Part shown: in pieces, positions 53,565 through 62,436 of the stretch
How the letters are laid out: every line of letters begins with the position of its first letter
How positions within the stretch are numbered: the first letter of the stretch is position 1
NCBI RefSeq assembly: GCF_021513275.1
Contig: NZ_CP090978.1
Span: 5,437,247 to 5,501,246 of the forward strand
Source: Paenibacillus hexagrammi
GTDB taxonomy: Bacteria; Bacillota; Bacilli; Paenibacillales; NBRC-103111
DNA length: 64,000 nucleotides
Reading direction: 5' to 3'
Notes under the pieces: model-generated
Told to the model about the DNA's origin: nothing
The model's input: the letters and a program-made list of their open reading frames with translations, nothing else
The model's database searches: none
Program-made: the position numbers and the translations under genes

Positions 53565-54356
53565 TTATGCAGAAGCACCGGGAACTGTTTCAGATAAAAA
53601 TGCAGTAATGCGCTCAGCGATTTCTCGGGGAACTTCAAGAGGCGACAAGTGCCCCGTATTACGAAGAACCTCCAGTCTAGCCGGCGGGATTCTTCCAGCA
53701 ACCTCTCTTTCGACAGCTTCGAGACGATCAACCGGATCCATCTCACCGGCCAGTATGAGTGTCGGGGCCTGAATCGATGCGACGGAGGCAGATATATCCT
53801 CAATCATAGCAGTTTCCGGCCATGCGGCACGGGCTGGCGGGCAGCTTTTCTGCATATCTTCCAGCACCATCTCTCTGACGTGCTCCTTCAGAGGCAGCCT
53901 CACGATATTGTTGAAGGCTGCTTCGGCACCTTCTCTCGTGTCATAGAAATGAACCATCGCCTGCCTGAAATCAGGAGGCATATCCTGAGGTGTAGGCGGA
54001 GATGGAGCTACAAGCACAAGAGCCTCCAGCCCTTCTGGACAGCGGGATGCCAGAAGTTGCGCCGCCTTGGCTCCCATGGAATGTCCTACAAGCACATACC
54101 TAGTTAATCCAAGCTCTCGAATGAGCGCCTCGGCATCGTCTGCGAGATCGGTAATCCCATAGGAAACGGCTGATTTATCCGATTCTCCCCACCCTCTGTG
54201 GTCATAAGCATAGCAGCGGTATTGCTCCTTTAAACCGTCTATGACCTCCAGCCATGTTCTCGACGATCCCCCATAATAGTGCATAAAAACAAGAGCTACG
54301 TCTCCTTGACCACTTGACTCCACAAATAGCTCTACACCGTTTACTCGAACTTTCAT
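53565..54356 (-). CDS. Alpha/beta hydrolase
   Basis: A 263-residue hydrolase: oxyanion region ALVFMHYYGGSSRTWLEV, YDHRGWGESDKS, nucleophile elbow LVGHSMGAKAAQLLA (Ser), acid in GEMDPVDRLE and catalytic His in NTGHLSPLEVPREI. No signal peptide, so cytosolic. ATG 54356 has GAGGTG eight bases upstream. It is divergent from an Rrf2-type regulator, with a palindromic operator just before it, so it is probably the regulated target. Esterase or haloperoxidase-type activity is possible. Confidence 0.9.
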   Translation of the reverse strand: MKVRVNGVELFVESSGQGDVALVFMHYYGGSSRTWLEVIDGLKEQYRCYAYDHRGWGESDKSAVSYGITDLADDAEALIRELGLTRYVLVGHSMGAKAAQLLASRCPEGLEALVLVAPSPPTPQDMPPDFRQAMVHFYDTREGAEAAFNNIVRLPLKEHVREMVLEDMQKSCPPARAAWPETAMIEDISASVASIQAPTLILAGEMDPVDRLEAVEREVAGRIPPARLEVLRNTGHLSPLEVPREIAERITAFLSETVPGASA

Positions 54357-54390
54357 ATTCAAGCACCTCACTGATTATTGTTTAGTTTAT

Positions 54391-54407
54391 GTAACAGTAT
54401 CTGTTAC
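54391..54407. promoter_or_regulatory. Perfect palindrome between hydrolase and Rrf2 regulator genes
   Basis: GTAACAG-TAT-CTGTTAC, 7-bp exact arms, 35 bp before the hydrolase start in the divergent intergenic region. Likely the binding site of the Rrf2-family protein. Confidence 0.65.
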
Positions 54408-54531
54408 CATTACATTTATATTAGCTGTGTATTTTCATTATGTCAACTTCCACATTTGCCAAAGGTACCGTTGATTTCATGACCCCGAAGCTCTACACTT
54501 ACAGTAACAAGACCAGAAAGAAGGAAATCTA

Positions 54532-54963
54532 GTGGCAAACAGCAGCCAGCAATTTTCTGTAGCCATTCACATACTCTGTTTTTTGGAGTTCAATAAGGCA
54601 GGCAGGACAACCTCCGAGCTTCTTGGAGCAAGTGTGAACGCGAATCCCGCTGTCATTCGGCGCATCATGCGGAAGCTAACCCAGGCAGGACTTCTTGTAT
54701 CTACCTTAGGGGCCGGCGCCGCAATCAGCCTGACCCGCTCCGCCGAGCAAATTACACTGCTTGAGGTGTATCAGGCTATTCAGCAGGAAGAGCATAGTGA
54801 ATTATTTGTTATCCACCCAAACCCCAATCCCGAGTGTCCGGTAGGCAGTAAAATGCCTTTTTTATTACACGGAGTCTACGGAAACGTACAAGCCGCCTTA
54901 GAGCAACAGCTTTCCCAAGTCACCATTAGCCAGCTCGCACACCAAATCATCTCAGAGGGTTGA
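54532..54963 (+). CDS. Rrf2 family transcriptional regulator
   Basis: A 143-residue winged-helix regulator: FSVAIHILCFLEFNKAGRTT, the recognition-helix segment NANPAVIRRIMRKLTQAGLL and the wing STLGAGAAISLTRSAEQITL. It has only one Cys (in PNPECPVGSK) where iron-sulfur Rrf2 proteins have three, so it resembles YwnA-type members rather than IscR or NsrR. The GTG start follows AAGGAAAT. It probably controls the divergent hydrolase gene and itself. Confidence 0.9.
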   Translation: MANSSQQFSVAIHILCFLEFNKAGRTTSELLGASVNANPAVIRRIMRKLTQAGLLVSTLGAGAAISLTRSAEQITLLEVYQAIQQEEHSELFVIHPNPNPECPVGSKMPFLLHGVYGNVQAALEQQLSQVTISQLAHQIISEG

Positions 54964-55053
54964 ATGAAATAGGCCCACAAGTAGAGACAGACTAGCGAAG
55001 CTGGTTCAATTACTTTCAATTACTTTACTTCCCCCTCTTGTAAAGCATAAAAA

Positions 55054-55093
55054 AAGGCCTCACAACAGCGTTAGAGCTGCTTGCGAGCACCTT
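55054..55093 (-). terminator. Terminator after the small membrane protein gene
   Basis: A long imperfect stem (AAGG...CCTT base, CTCGCAA/TTGTGAG middle, CAGC/GCTG top) is followed on the minus strand by seven T. Confidence 0.75.
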
Positions 55094-55098
55094 AGATT

Positions 55099-55415
55099 TT
55101 ATTGTACGAGCATCTTAAAAATTTGAAAGCTTACGTAAGCGACAGCCCCTATTATGACGGGACTTAGCAGCTGCATCCCGATTCTAGTACCGGCATCTTC
55201 CTTGCGAAGACTCAGGTAGTTGCCCATAAACCAGATGGCTGCATATATAATCATAACACCCACGGAAATGAGCTTCTCCTTCGGCTGGGCCGAGCCATAA
55301 AACCGTAGAAATGAAAGATTAGCCATATACACACAAAAGGGGTTGGGATCCCCAGAAGCAGATTAAAAATCCAATAGGAAATGAATCGTCTATCATGGCG
55401 CTCTCGATGCTCCAT
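55099..55415 (-). CDS. Small three-helix membrane protein (frameshifted)
   Basis: Two overlapping frames (55251-55415 and 55099-55332) combine to one protein of 105 residues if one T is added to the T run at 55335-55338. It starts MEHRERHDRRFISYWIFNLL, then GIPTPFCVYMANLSFLRFYG, a helix ISVGVMIIYAAIWFMGNYLS and a last helix SPVIIGAVAYVSFQIFKMLV. The ATG at 55415 follows GGGAG. I do not recognise a family. The joined reading gives a sensible membrane topology that neither fragment has alone. Confidence 0.6.
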
Positions 55416-55546
55416 ATCCTCACTCCCGCTCCTCATTATCACTTTATTCCTAGTTTATGTTCTAAGAAGCGAAAGAGTAAGTACTAAGTTTGTATAGTAC
55501 TGCAAAAATGCTCGACGACCCAAGACACTTAATTGGATCATCAAAA

Positions 55547-55588
55547 AAAACCATTACCTTCAGCCGAAAAGGCGAAAGTAATGGTTTT
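55547..55588 (-). terminator. Terminator after the FusB-like gene
   Basis: AAAACCATTAC and GTAATGGTTTT arms with a smaller inner GCC/GGC pairing; on the minus strand TTTTTTTT follows. Confidence 0.85.
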
Positions 55589-55605
55589 TGGGCGTTTGCA
55601 TTTAC

Positions 55606-56259
55606 CTATCCTATAACGCTAGAAACAAACTGTTCCAGTGAAGCGGTATCCGTTATATTCTTGTTGCATTCATGACCGTCCATGCACAAATAATTACCGA
55701 CAGCCTTGTAATAATCAGGCGAGGTGTTCGCAGGACGTTTGCGGGAAACGGCGGTGAACAGAGCAAGCTCCTCAAACTGGTTGCACACGAAGCAGTAGCT
55801 CTTTTTATGGGTAAGGGTATACCTTCCCTCCACGCCGACAAACTGCCCGTTCATAGGAACCACGATAAACAATTTATTGGTTGAGATATCGACCCAGCTC
55901 AAATACGTCATAAAGCGGTAATCGAGACCGGCAAGATCGGGAAGCTTTAGCTTTTTATTTTTCGGAAACAGCTTCTGGATTTGCTTGGCTGTAATGGCCG
56001 GGAACGGAAGCAGATATTCCTGAAGAGCCTTCAGATACGCTTGAAATTCCTCCGCAGCCCGTAAGACCGACACAGCACCCAGCATTTGCTTCTGAGCAGC
56101 GGTAGCGTCAGGAAACAGCTCAAGGATCTTCGTTTCTACCGAGTACTTCACCGATTCCAGCACCTTCGAGTCAGAGGCCGTCCGATAAGCCTGTAGCAGC
56201 AAATCAGCTTGATTTTTCACTAAATTATATTGATGATTATGGATAAATGGTTCACACAT
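55606..56259 (-). CDS. FusB/FBP-type elongation-factor-G-binding protein
   Basis: A 217-residue protein with a helical N-terminal half (YNLVKNQADLLLQAYRTAS) and a C-terminal treble-clef zinc finger (SYCFVCNQFEELALFTAV and LCMDGHECNKNIT, giving CXXC and a later Cys/His/Cys set). This architecture is that of the FusB/FusC/Far1 family and the housekeeping EF-G-binding protein that frees EF-G from the ribosome; some members give fusidic acid resistance. No strong ribosome-binding site is visible at 56259 (AAGGAGC lies about 10 bases upstream). It is a single gene ended by its own terminator. Confidence 0.87.
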   Translation of the reverse strand: MCEPFIHNHQYNLVKNQADLLLQAYRTASDSKVLESVKYSVETKILELFPDATAAQKQMLGAVSVLRAAEEFQAYLKALQEYLLPFPAITAKQIQKLFPKNKKLKLPDLAGLDYRFMTYLSWVDISTNKLFIVVPMNGQFVGVEGRYTLTHKKSYCFVCNQFEELALFTAVSRKRPANTSPDYYKAVGNYLCMDGHECNKNITDTASLEQFVSSVIG

Positions 56260-56721
56260 GATGGGTTCAGCTCCTTATTAGATATAGACGTTCAATAAGG
56301 GCAAAGCCGCATCGTTAGAACCGACCTGTTGCGCTAACGGGCGATTTCTATCAATTCGTTATACGCCCATGCAAAGTATCGCCTCTATAATGGGCTTTGC
56401 ATGAACTTGAGCCAATCTGGCAATCCTTTATTGCCACCGGTATCAACTCCTTTGGGCAGAACTACCCCAATGATAACAAAACCTCGCAAAGTGGAGCCTT
56501 GACTTGGCTTTTAAGACTTATTCACTGGCTTTGCGGGAGTGCCTCTATATTTTAACAAGGCATTTCGCCTGTTTCAATGGAGAGTATCGGTATGACCAAT
56601 CATTCCGGTGAATACCTAGACTGCCAATCAATATAAATAACCCGTCTACATGCGCGCTCAAGCGGCCTGCAAAACGGGTTACTGACGTGTAAATCCTTAA
56701 TCGCTTATCGCCCCTGGGGGC
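56260..56721. other. 460-bp non-coding region rich in GCAAAG inverted repeats
   Basis: No ORF is supported. Words containing GCAAAG or its complement CTTTGC recur at about 56300, 56370, 56396, 56488 and 56530 and form paired arms (ATGCAAAG with CTTTGCAT; CGCAAAG with CTTTGCG). A TGGCAATC/GATTGCCA-like pairing also occurs. The right end holds the terminator of the ddl transcript. Confidence 0.6.
56638..56681 (-). terminator. Terminator of the ddl transcript
   Basis: TAACCCGT and ACGGGTTA form the outer stem; on the minus strand TTTAT follows, a modest U tract. Confidence 0.6.
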
Positions 56722-57039
56722 CTACCCCTGTTCACCAAAAAACATCTCATGAGCCAGCGCTGTTTGGATTCTAGCCTCTTCCTCGGTCAGCCTCCGCACA
56801 AGCTCCATTTCCACCTGCGTCACTTCTTCGCCTTGAAAATTAATTTCGGCGATGGAAGCCACGATCTTGACAATGGCAATGGCCTGGTTATCCGGAGTGT
56901 AGGCGACCACCTTTTGCCCGGTAGGAAATACGCGAAAGCCGCTTTTCACCATCTTGCCACGGCCGTATTCCAATAGTTCGTACAGCTCCTGCTCCGACTT
57001 GAATTTACAGACAGAATTAAATTCGGTTTGGAATCCCAT
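56722..57039 (-). CDS. Conserved-looking small protein downstream of ddl
   Basis: A 105-residue cytosolic protein starting MGFQTEFNSVCKFKSEQELY, with a beta-rich middle (MVKSGFRVFPTGQKVVAYTP, AIAIVKIVASIAEINF) and a helical acidic end (LTEEEARIQTALAHEMFFGE). It lies 7 bp after ddl and is clearly in the same operon, with its start codon just after GTGGAGTAGATGAAGC. I do not recognise the family. Confidence 0.8.
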   Translation of the reverse strand: MGFQTEFNSVCKFKSEQELYELLEYGRGKMVKSGFRVFPTGQKVVAYTPDNQAIAIVKIVASIAEINFQGEEVTQVEMELVRRLTEEEARIQTALAHEMFFGEQG

Positions 57040-57046
57040 GCTTCAT

Positions 57047-58198
57047 CTACTCCACATCAAAAGTATATTGAATCGCTTGCTTCGCCTCATGCCGCTCAAT
57101 AGCCAGACGAATCAGATCATCCAGCAGCTCGCTGTACGGCTTGCCGGTCTCTTTCCATAACAGCGGATACATGCTGAACGGCGTAAAGCCTGGCATTGTA
57201 TTAATTTCATTAATATAGATTTTGCCGTCCGTCTTGCCAACAAAGAAGTCGACACGGGACAACCCGCTGCCATCAATAGCCAGAAACGCGCGGATCGCAT
57301 ACTCTCTCAGCTGCTCGCCGATCTCTTCGGAGATTTCAGCCGGAATGTTCATAGCGGATTTGCCGTCGATGTATTTTGCTTTATAATCGTAGAATTCATT
57401 CGAGGATACGATCTCACCTGGTACGGATGCCTGCGGTTCGTCGTTGCCAAGTACCGCGACCTCTACTTCCCGCGCATCGATATTCTCCTCCACGATCACT
57501 TTGCGATCGTATTGGAACGCGAATGTGACAGCCTGGATCAGTTCCTCTTGGTTTCTAGCTTTGGACACGCCGACGCTGGAGCCCAGATTAGCTGGTTTTA
57601 CAAAGCAGGGGTAGCCGATCGCAGTTTCGAGCTCCATTAAATGATAAGCTCTGTCCTTCTCCCACTGCGTCTTCGTAAAATGACGGAATACGCATTGCGG
57701 AAGCCCCTCTTGAGCAAAAACCTTCTTCATCATGACTTTGTCCATGCCTACTGAAGAAGCCAGTACGCCTGCACCTACATAAGGGATGTTCGCCATTTCG
57801 AATAATCCCTGAATCGTACCGTCCTCACCGAAGGTCCCGTGCAGCAAGGGGAATATCACATCAAGTCCTGCCGACGAAGCTTGCTCTTGCCCTGAGGCCG
57901 CTGCAACCTGTACTTCTCCTTTGGCTCCCATGGAGCTGAAAATGGGGGAAAGCGCATAAGAGGTGGAGGAACCGCTTTCCGCCGCGGACTCCCCGAAGGT
58001 CAATTCCTTGGTTCCCGCAGGCGCTGCAAGGAGCTTTGGACCGCTTTTCCATTCTCCTTGCTTGGTTATGTAAAAAGGCGTTACTTCATATTTGCTGAAA
58101 TCCATGGCTTTCATGACGGCAAGCGCGGTTTGCAAGGAAACGTTATGCTCTCCTGACTTCCCCCCGTATACCAATCCTACTCGTATTTTGCGGTTCAT
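57047..58198 (-). CDS. ddl: D-alanine--D-alanine ligase
   Basis: A 383-residue ATP-grasp enzyme that makes D-Ala-D-Ala for peptidoglycan. N-terminal [20 protein letters not shown], then [20 protein letters not shown], the ATP-grasp [35 protein letters not shown], and [20 protein letters not shown] with the Mg-binding Glu/Asn. An Ala/Gly/Ser-rich insertion of about 30 residues near 80-115 ([10 protein letters not shown]...[10 protein letters not shown]) is longer than in Bacillus Ddl. Start ATG 58198 follows a GGAGGT site. It is the first gene of a two-gene unit. Confidence 0.95.
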   Translation of the reverse strand: MNRKIRVGLVYGGKSGEHNVSLQTALAVMKAMDFSKYEVTPFYITKQGEWKSGPKLLAAPAGTKELTFGESAAESGSSTSYALSPIFSSMGAKGEVQVAAASGQEQASSAGLDVIFPLLHGTFGEDGTIQGLFEMANIPYVGAGVLASSVGMDKVMMKKVFAQEGLPQCVFRHFTKTQWEKDRAYHLMELETAIGYPCFVKPANLGSSVGVSKARNQEELIQAVTFAFQYDRKVIVEENIDAREVEVAVLGNDEPQASVPGEIVSSNEFYDYKAKYIDGKSAMNIPAEISEEIGEQLREYAIRAFLAIDGSGLSRVDFFVGKTDGKIYINEINTMPGFTPFSMYPLLWKETGKPYSELLDDLIRLAIERHEAKQAIQYTFDVE

Positions 58199-58231
58199 GA
58201 CGTACCTCCGTCTAATATTCCTGTTCTATAG

Positions 58232-59239
58232 TTACATGTCATCGGCAATTCGAACAAAAACATATCGAGTACGTTCCGTCCATGCCGGAGAATCCCGGTA
58301 ATCCCAGTAACGGTTACGACTGTTGTACGTGTGTGCGTTCACCAGCGGCATCCCGTTCACATCTCTTGCAGTTACAATTGCATTGTGTTGGAATCGCCCG
58401 TCGCCATCCCAGTCATAGCTGATCATGTCACCAGGCTGAAGCTCCCATGGTTCCGTTACTTCAACGCCATGAAGTCCTCTACGACTACGGGTAACGAACG
58501 ATTGCAGACTGTGGGCGACCGCCCAACTGAAGCTCCAAAGCTCCTGGGAGCCCTGCTTACCTGAAAACCACCAGCCTGAATCCCTTTTCCCAGTATAGTC
58601 CATAGGCGCCCCGCCTGCAAAGAGGCATTGCGAGACATAATTCGTACAGTCAACTTCAAACTCCATAAACCGGGGATTAGACCGATTCCACCAAGTTTCG
58701 GCATATGCCACGGCCTTCTCGCGGTCATAACGGATTTTTCTTGATAGGCTTTCCGTGCTGTTGAGTATACTATGATTGAGAAAAGGGAGCGAAGGACTTC
58801 TTTGCGGCTGATCTCCGGCCTCGGCTATGGTTGGGAAAGCTCCATGCTTGATCGATGTGCCTCTCTCACGCCCTAAAGCTTCAGCGCTTCGCACAAGCCA
58901 TTTGCCTTCGTAGGTGTCGAGCAGCAGGCGTTCGGGCTCTATTCTTTCCTCTGTATAGGTTGCTGTTCCAATTTGATAGTGAAGCTGACGGCGCATCTCA
59001 ATTTCCGCTATAACTCCGTGCTCCGTTGTTTTGACGCGGGTGAATCGAAGCTTCGTTTCAGACCGGAGAGCCTGTGCTCCTCGTGTCTTGCAGCTGCCGC
59101 TCATTTGCTCCAATCTGCGCTGCTGAATCTGCAAATAACCATCGTCTTTCATATAGGGAGAAATCGGTTCTGCAGAGCCCAGAAGCTCGGCTTGATTTTT
59201 TGCATGCACATAATGGTAGACAGCAGTTTTCCAGGACAT
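58232..59239 (-). CDS. Amidase-domain (Amidase_6) protein
   Basis: A 335-residue protein. The C-terminal 170 residues match the CHAP-like Amidase_6 domain of sporulating Firmicutes: YDREKAVAYAETWWNRSNPR, then DCTNYVSQCLFAGGAPM with the catalytic Cys, and the His in RFQHNAIVTARD. The N-terminal 150 residues are alpha/beta with a YEGKWLVRSAE end, and no signal peptide or membrane helix is visible. ATG 59239 has GGAGG nine bases upstream. It would cleave amide bonds in peptidoglycan-like substrates, perhaps during sporulation. Confidence 0.88.
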   Translation of the reverse strand: MSWKTAVYHYVHAKNQAELLGSAEPISPYMKDDGYLQIQQRRLEQMSGSCKTRGAQALRSETKLRFTRVKTTEHGVIAEIEMRRQLHYQIGTATYTEERIEPERLLLDTYEGKWLVRSAEALGRERGTSIKHGAFPTIAEAGDQPQRSPSLPFLNHSILNSTESLSRKIRYDREKAVAYAETWWNRSNPRFMEFEVDCTNYVSQCLFAGGAPMDYTGKRDSGWWFSGKQGSQELWSFSWAVAHSLQSFVTRSRRGLHGVEVTEPWELQPGDMISYDWDGDGRFQHNAIVTARDVNGMPLVNAHTYNSRNRYWDYRDSPAWTERTRYVFVRIADDM

Positions 59240-59315
59240 GGATTTAGACCTCCGAGCAGGCATGAATTTGATTCAATATATGTTTTTTTCGGGCGAAAAA
59301 TGATTGAAATAATTC

Positions 59316-59344
59316 TTTACGTAGCCTTGGTAAGACGGTATACT
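59316..59344 (+). promoter_or_regulatory. SigA-type promoter of the aconitase gene
   Basis: TTTACG, 17 bp, TATACT, about 75 bp before the start codon. Confidence 0.55.
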
Positions 59345-59370
59345 TGAGACAGAGGGATAAATGAAATTCA

Positions 59371-59387
59371 GTTTCACCACATGAAAC
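59371..59387 (+). promoter_or_regulatory. Inverted repeat in the aconitase leader
   Basis: GTTTCA and TGAAAC flank CCACA, and two direct copies of ATGAAATT lie on either side (about 59361 and 59391). It falls between the inferred transcription start and the ribosome-binding site; it could be an operator or an mRNA hairpin. Confidence 0.4.
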
Positions 59388-59419
59388 CGAATGAAATTTG
59401 ATTTGAGGAGGAACTCACC

Positions 59420-62137
59420 ATGTCCAACAAGGACACTTTTTCTGTTCGTAAGCAGTTAAACGTTGGAAACCAAAACTTCCAATATTACAGCCTGCCTGAC
59501 TTTGAGAACCAAGGCAACGGCACGATCAGCAACTTGCCGTTCTCGATCAAAGTTTTGCTGGAAGCGGCTGTTCGCCAATTCGATGGCAGAGCTATTACGC
59601 AAGAGCACGTGAAACAAATCGCAGGCTGGGCTAACGGCCGTGACGAGAACAAAGAAATTCCTTTCATTCCTGCACGTATCGTTCTTCAAGACTTCACAGG
59701 CGTTCCAGTCGTCGTAGACCTTGCGGCAATGCGCGCGACTATGGCTCGTGAAGGCGGAGATCCTAAACGGATCAACCCGCTTGTTCCTGTAGACCTTGTT
59801 ATTGACCACTCCGTCATGGTCGACGCTTTCGGATCGCCTGACGCTTTAGATACCAATATTAACCTGGAATTCGAACGTAACGAAGAGCGCTACCGCTTCC
59901 TGCGTTGGGCGCAAACAGCATTCGATAACTTCCGTGCTGTCCCTCCTTCAACAGGTATCGTTCACCAAGTTAACCTAGAGTACCTGGCTTCCGTAGCAGC
60001 TACCAAAACTATTGACGGCGAAACTGTCGTATACCCGGATTCCCTTGTAGGAACAGACTCCCACACAACCATGATCAACGGTCTTGGTGTCGTAGGTTGG
60101 GGTGTCGGCGGTATCGAAGCAGAAGCTGGAATGCTCGGACAACCGCTGTACTTCGTAGCTCCTGAAGTTATCGGTTTTAAATTGACTGGCAGCCTGGCAG
60201 AAGGCGCAACGGCAACTGACCTTGCTTTGACTGTTACACAAATGCTTCGTAAAAAAGGCGTCGTAGGTAAATTCGTAGAATTCTACGGTCCTGGTCTGAG
60301 CAACATCTCCCTGGCTGACCGTGCAACAGTTGCCAACATGGCTCCTGAGTACGGCGCTACCATCGGCTTCTTCCCTGTAGACAGCGAAACGCTGAACTAC
60401 ATGAGAGGCACTGGCCGTGAAGAAGATCAAATCGCGCTTGTAGAAGCTTACTACAAAGCTCAAGGCATGTTCCGTACCGACGAAACTCCGGATCCAGTAT
60501 TCACAGACGTGATCGAGCTTGACCTGAGCACAGTCGTACCAAGCTTGGCTGGTCCTAAGCGCCCGCAAGACCGCATTGAGCTTACGAATATGAAGGAAGC
60601 TTTCAACTCCATCATCCGTACGCCAATCGAAAAAGGCGGATACGGCCTCACTGAAGAGAAAATCGAAGAAGTTGTTGATGTAAACTACGCTAATGGCGAT
60701 TCCGTGAAAATGGGTACTGGCGCAGTTGTTATCGCAGCGATCACTTCTTGTACGAATACATCCAACCCAAGTGTTATGCTGGGCGCGGGCCTCGTTGCAA
60801 AGAAAGCTGTTGCTCTTGGTCTGAAAAAACCGGCATACGTGAAGAGCTCCCTGACTCCAGGTTCCTTGGTTGTTACCGAGTACCTGAAAAAAGCAGGATT
60901 GCTTGAATCCCTGGAAGCACTTGGTTTCCACGTTGCTGGCTACGGCTGTGCGACTTGTATCGGTAACTCCGGTCCGCTTCCTGACGAAGTTAGCAAAGCA
61001 ATCGCTGACAACGACATGACAGTTGCGGCTGTTCTTTCCGGTAACCGTAACTTCGAAGGCCGCGTACATGCTCAAGTAAAAGCAAACTACCTGGCTTCTC
61101 CTCCGCTTGTAGTGGCATACGCGCTTGCAGGAACAGTGAACATCGACCTGGCTAAGGACCCTATCGGTTACGACCAGAACGATAAGCCTGTCTACCTGAA
61201 AGACATCTGGCCTACAAACCAAGAGATCCAAGAAGCTCTGGGAACTGCACTGACTGCAGACATGTTCCGTGATAAATACAAAGACGTATTCCGTGCCAAC
61301 GAGCGCTTCAACCAAATCGCTGTTCCGGAAGGCGACCTGTACGAGTTCGATACGAACTCCACGTACATTCAAGAGCCTCCTTTCTTCACAGACTTGGGTA
61401 CCGTTCTTGACGATATCGCCGACATCCGCGGCGCGAAAACTTTGGCGCTCATGGGCGATTCCGTTACTACAGACCATATCTCCCCTGCAGGTAACATCAA
61501 AGTTGACAGCCCTGGGGGTAAATACCTGATCGAGCATGGCGTGAAGAGAGAAGATTTCAACTCCTACGGTTCCCGCCGCGGTAACCACGAAGTGATGATG
61601 CGCGGTACATTCGCGAACATCCGCATTCGTAACCAAGTGGCTCCAGGAACTGAAGGCGGCGTAACGACTTACCTGCCTACCGGTGAAGTTGAGTCCATCT
61701 ACGATGCTTCCATGAAGTATCAAGATGCCGGAACTAACCTTGTTGTTATCGCAGGTAAAGAATACGGTACAGGAAGCTCCCGTGACTGGGCGGCAAAAGG
61801 AACGTTCTTGCTAGGCGTGAAAGCTGTTATCGCAGAAAGCTTCGAGCGTATTCACCGCAGTAACTTGGTTGGTATGGGCGTACTGCCTCTTCAATTCGTA
61901 AACGGTGAAAGCTGGAAGTCCCTGGGTATCACAGGCCGCGAGACTTTCGATATCACAGGTCTGAGCAACGATGTGCAACCAGGCTCCACTGTAAAAGTAA
62001 CAGCTACTCGTGAAGACGGTACTTCCTTCGAGTTCAGCGCCCTTGTGCGTCTGGACAGCATGGTAGACGTAGACTACTACCGTAATGGCGGTATTCTGCA
62101 AACTGTTCTTCGCCAAATCATAGCTGAGAAGAAGTAA
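59420..62137 (+). CDS. acnA: Aconitate hydratase (AcnA/CitB)
   Basis: A 905-residue TCA-cycle enzyme interconverting citrate and isocitrate, also an RNA-binding iron regulator in its cluster-free form. Marks: [20 protein letters not shown], the 4Fe-4S ligands in [17 protein letters not shown] and [44 protein letters not shown] and the C-terminal swivel [13 protein letters not shown]. Length equals the family's usual 900-910. AGGAGG lies eight bases before the ATG. Codon use is strongly biased, as for highly expressed genes. Monocistronic with its own promoter and terminator. Confidence 0.98.
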   Translation: MSNKDTFSVRKQLNVGNQNFQYYSLPDFENQGNGTISNLPFSIKVLLEAAVRQFDGRAITQEHVKQIAGWANGRDENKEIPFIPARIVLQDFTGVPVVVDLAAMRATMAREGGDPKRINPLVPVDLVIDHSVMVDAFGSPDALDTNINLEFERNEERYRFLRWAQTAFDNFRAVPPSTGIVHQVNLEYLASVAATKTIDGETVVYPDSLVGTDSHTTMINGLGVVGWGVGGIEAEAGMLGQPLYFVAPEVIGFKLTGSLAEGATATDLALTVTQMLRKKGVVGKFVEFYGPGLSNISLADRATVANMAPEYGATIGFFPVDSETLNYMRGTGREEDQIALVEAYYKAQGMFRTDETPDPVFTDVIELDLSTVVPSLAGPKRPQDRIELTNMKEAFNSIIRTPIEKGGYGLTEEKIEEVVDVNYANGDSVKMGTGAVVIAAITSCTNTSNPSVMLGAGLVAKKAVALGLKKPAYVKSSLTPGSLVVTEYLKKAGLLESLEALGFHVAGYGCATCIGNSGPLPDEVSKAIADNDMTVAAVLSGNRNFEGRVHAQVKANYLASPPLVVAYALAGTVNIDLAKDPIGYDQNDKPVYLKDIWPTNQEIQEALGTALTADMFRDKYKDVFRANERFNQIAVPEGDLYEFDTNSTYIQEPPFFTDLGTVLDDIADIRGAKTLALMGDSVTTDHISPAGNIKVDSPGGKYLIEHGVKREDFNSYGSRRGNHEVMMRGTFANIRIRNQVAPGTEGGVTTYLPTGEVESIYDASMKYQDAGTNLVVIAGKEYGTGSSRDWAAKGTFLLGVKAVIAESFERIHRSNLVGMGVLPLQFVNGESWKSLGITGRETFDITGLSNDVQPGSTVKVTATREDGTSFEFSALVRLDSMVDVDYYRNGGILQTVLRQIIAEKK

Positions 62138-62143
62138 TATAGG

Positions 62144-62187
62144 AAAAGTCCGAGACTGCCGGAAACGGTGGTTTCGGGCTTTTTTTT
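62144..62187 (+). terminator. Terminator after acnA
   Basis: An 18-bp stem (four wobble pairs, no mismatch) capped by a GAAA loop and followed by eight T. Confidence 0.92.
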
Positions 62188-62385
62188 GTGTAGAAATACA
62201 ACACATTGTGCCTAAGATCATTCCTAACGTGCTAAGGTCGGCGTATTCCAGTCCCCTTTCGCAGCTTTTCGAAGCATAAATGGAAGTTAGGAAAAGATAG
62301 CAATCAGCATTATGCTCAGAGGCTTCATCACCTTTTCAAAAGCGTGCCGCTGCAGGGTTTTCCGCTGTTTGCCAATAAGTGTAGG

Positions 62386-62414
62386 TTGAGCCCGCTCTCC
62401 CTCGTCCCTATAAT
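62386..62414 (+). promoter_or_regulatory. SigA-like promoter of the SleB-type gene
   Basis: TTGAGC, 17 bp, TATAAT, 23 bp before the start codon. SleB genes are usually transcribed by SigG in the forespore, so this vegetative-looking promoter is notable. Confidence 0.6.
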
Positions 62415-62436
62415 GAGAAAGCGAAAGGGGAGATGA

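Noticed and set aside
59975-61723. A 582-codon open frame on the minus strand opposite acnA
   Set aside because: It is an antisense shadow caused by the strong codon bias of acnA; no ribosome-binding site and no protein-like pattern. Similar long antisense frames opposite gltB, hemL and the amylase gene were rejected for the same reason.
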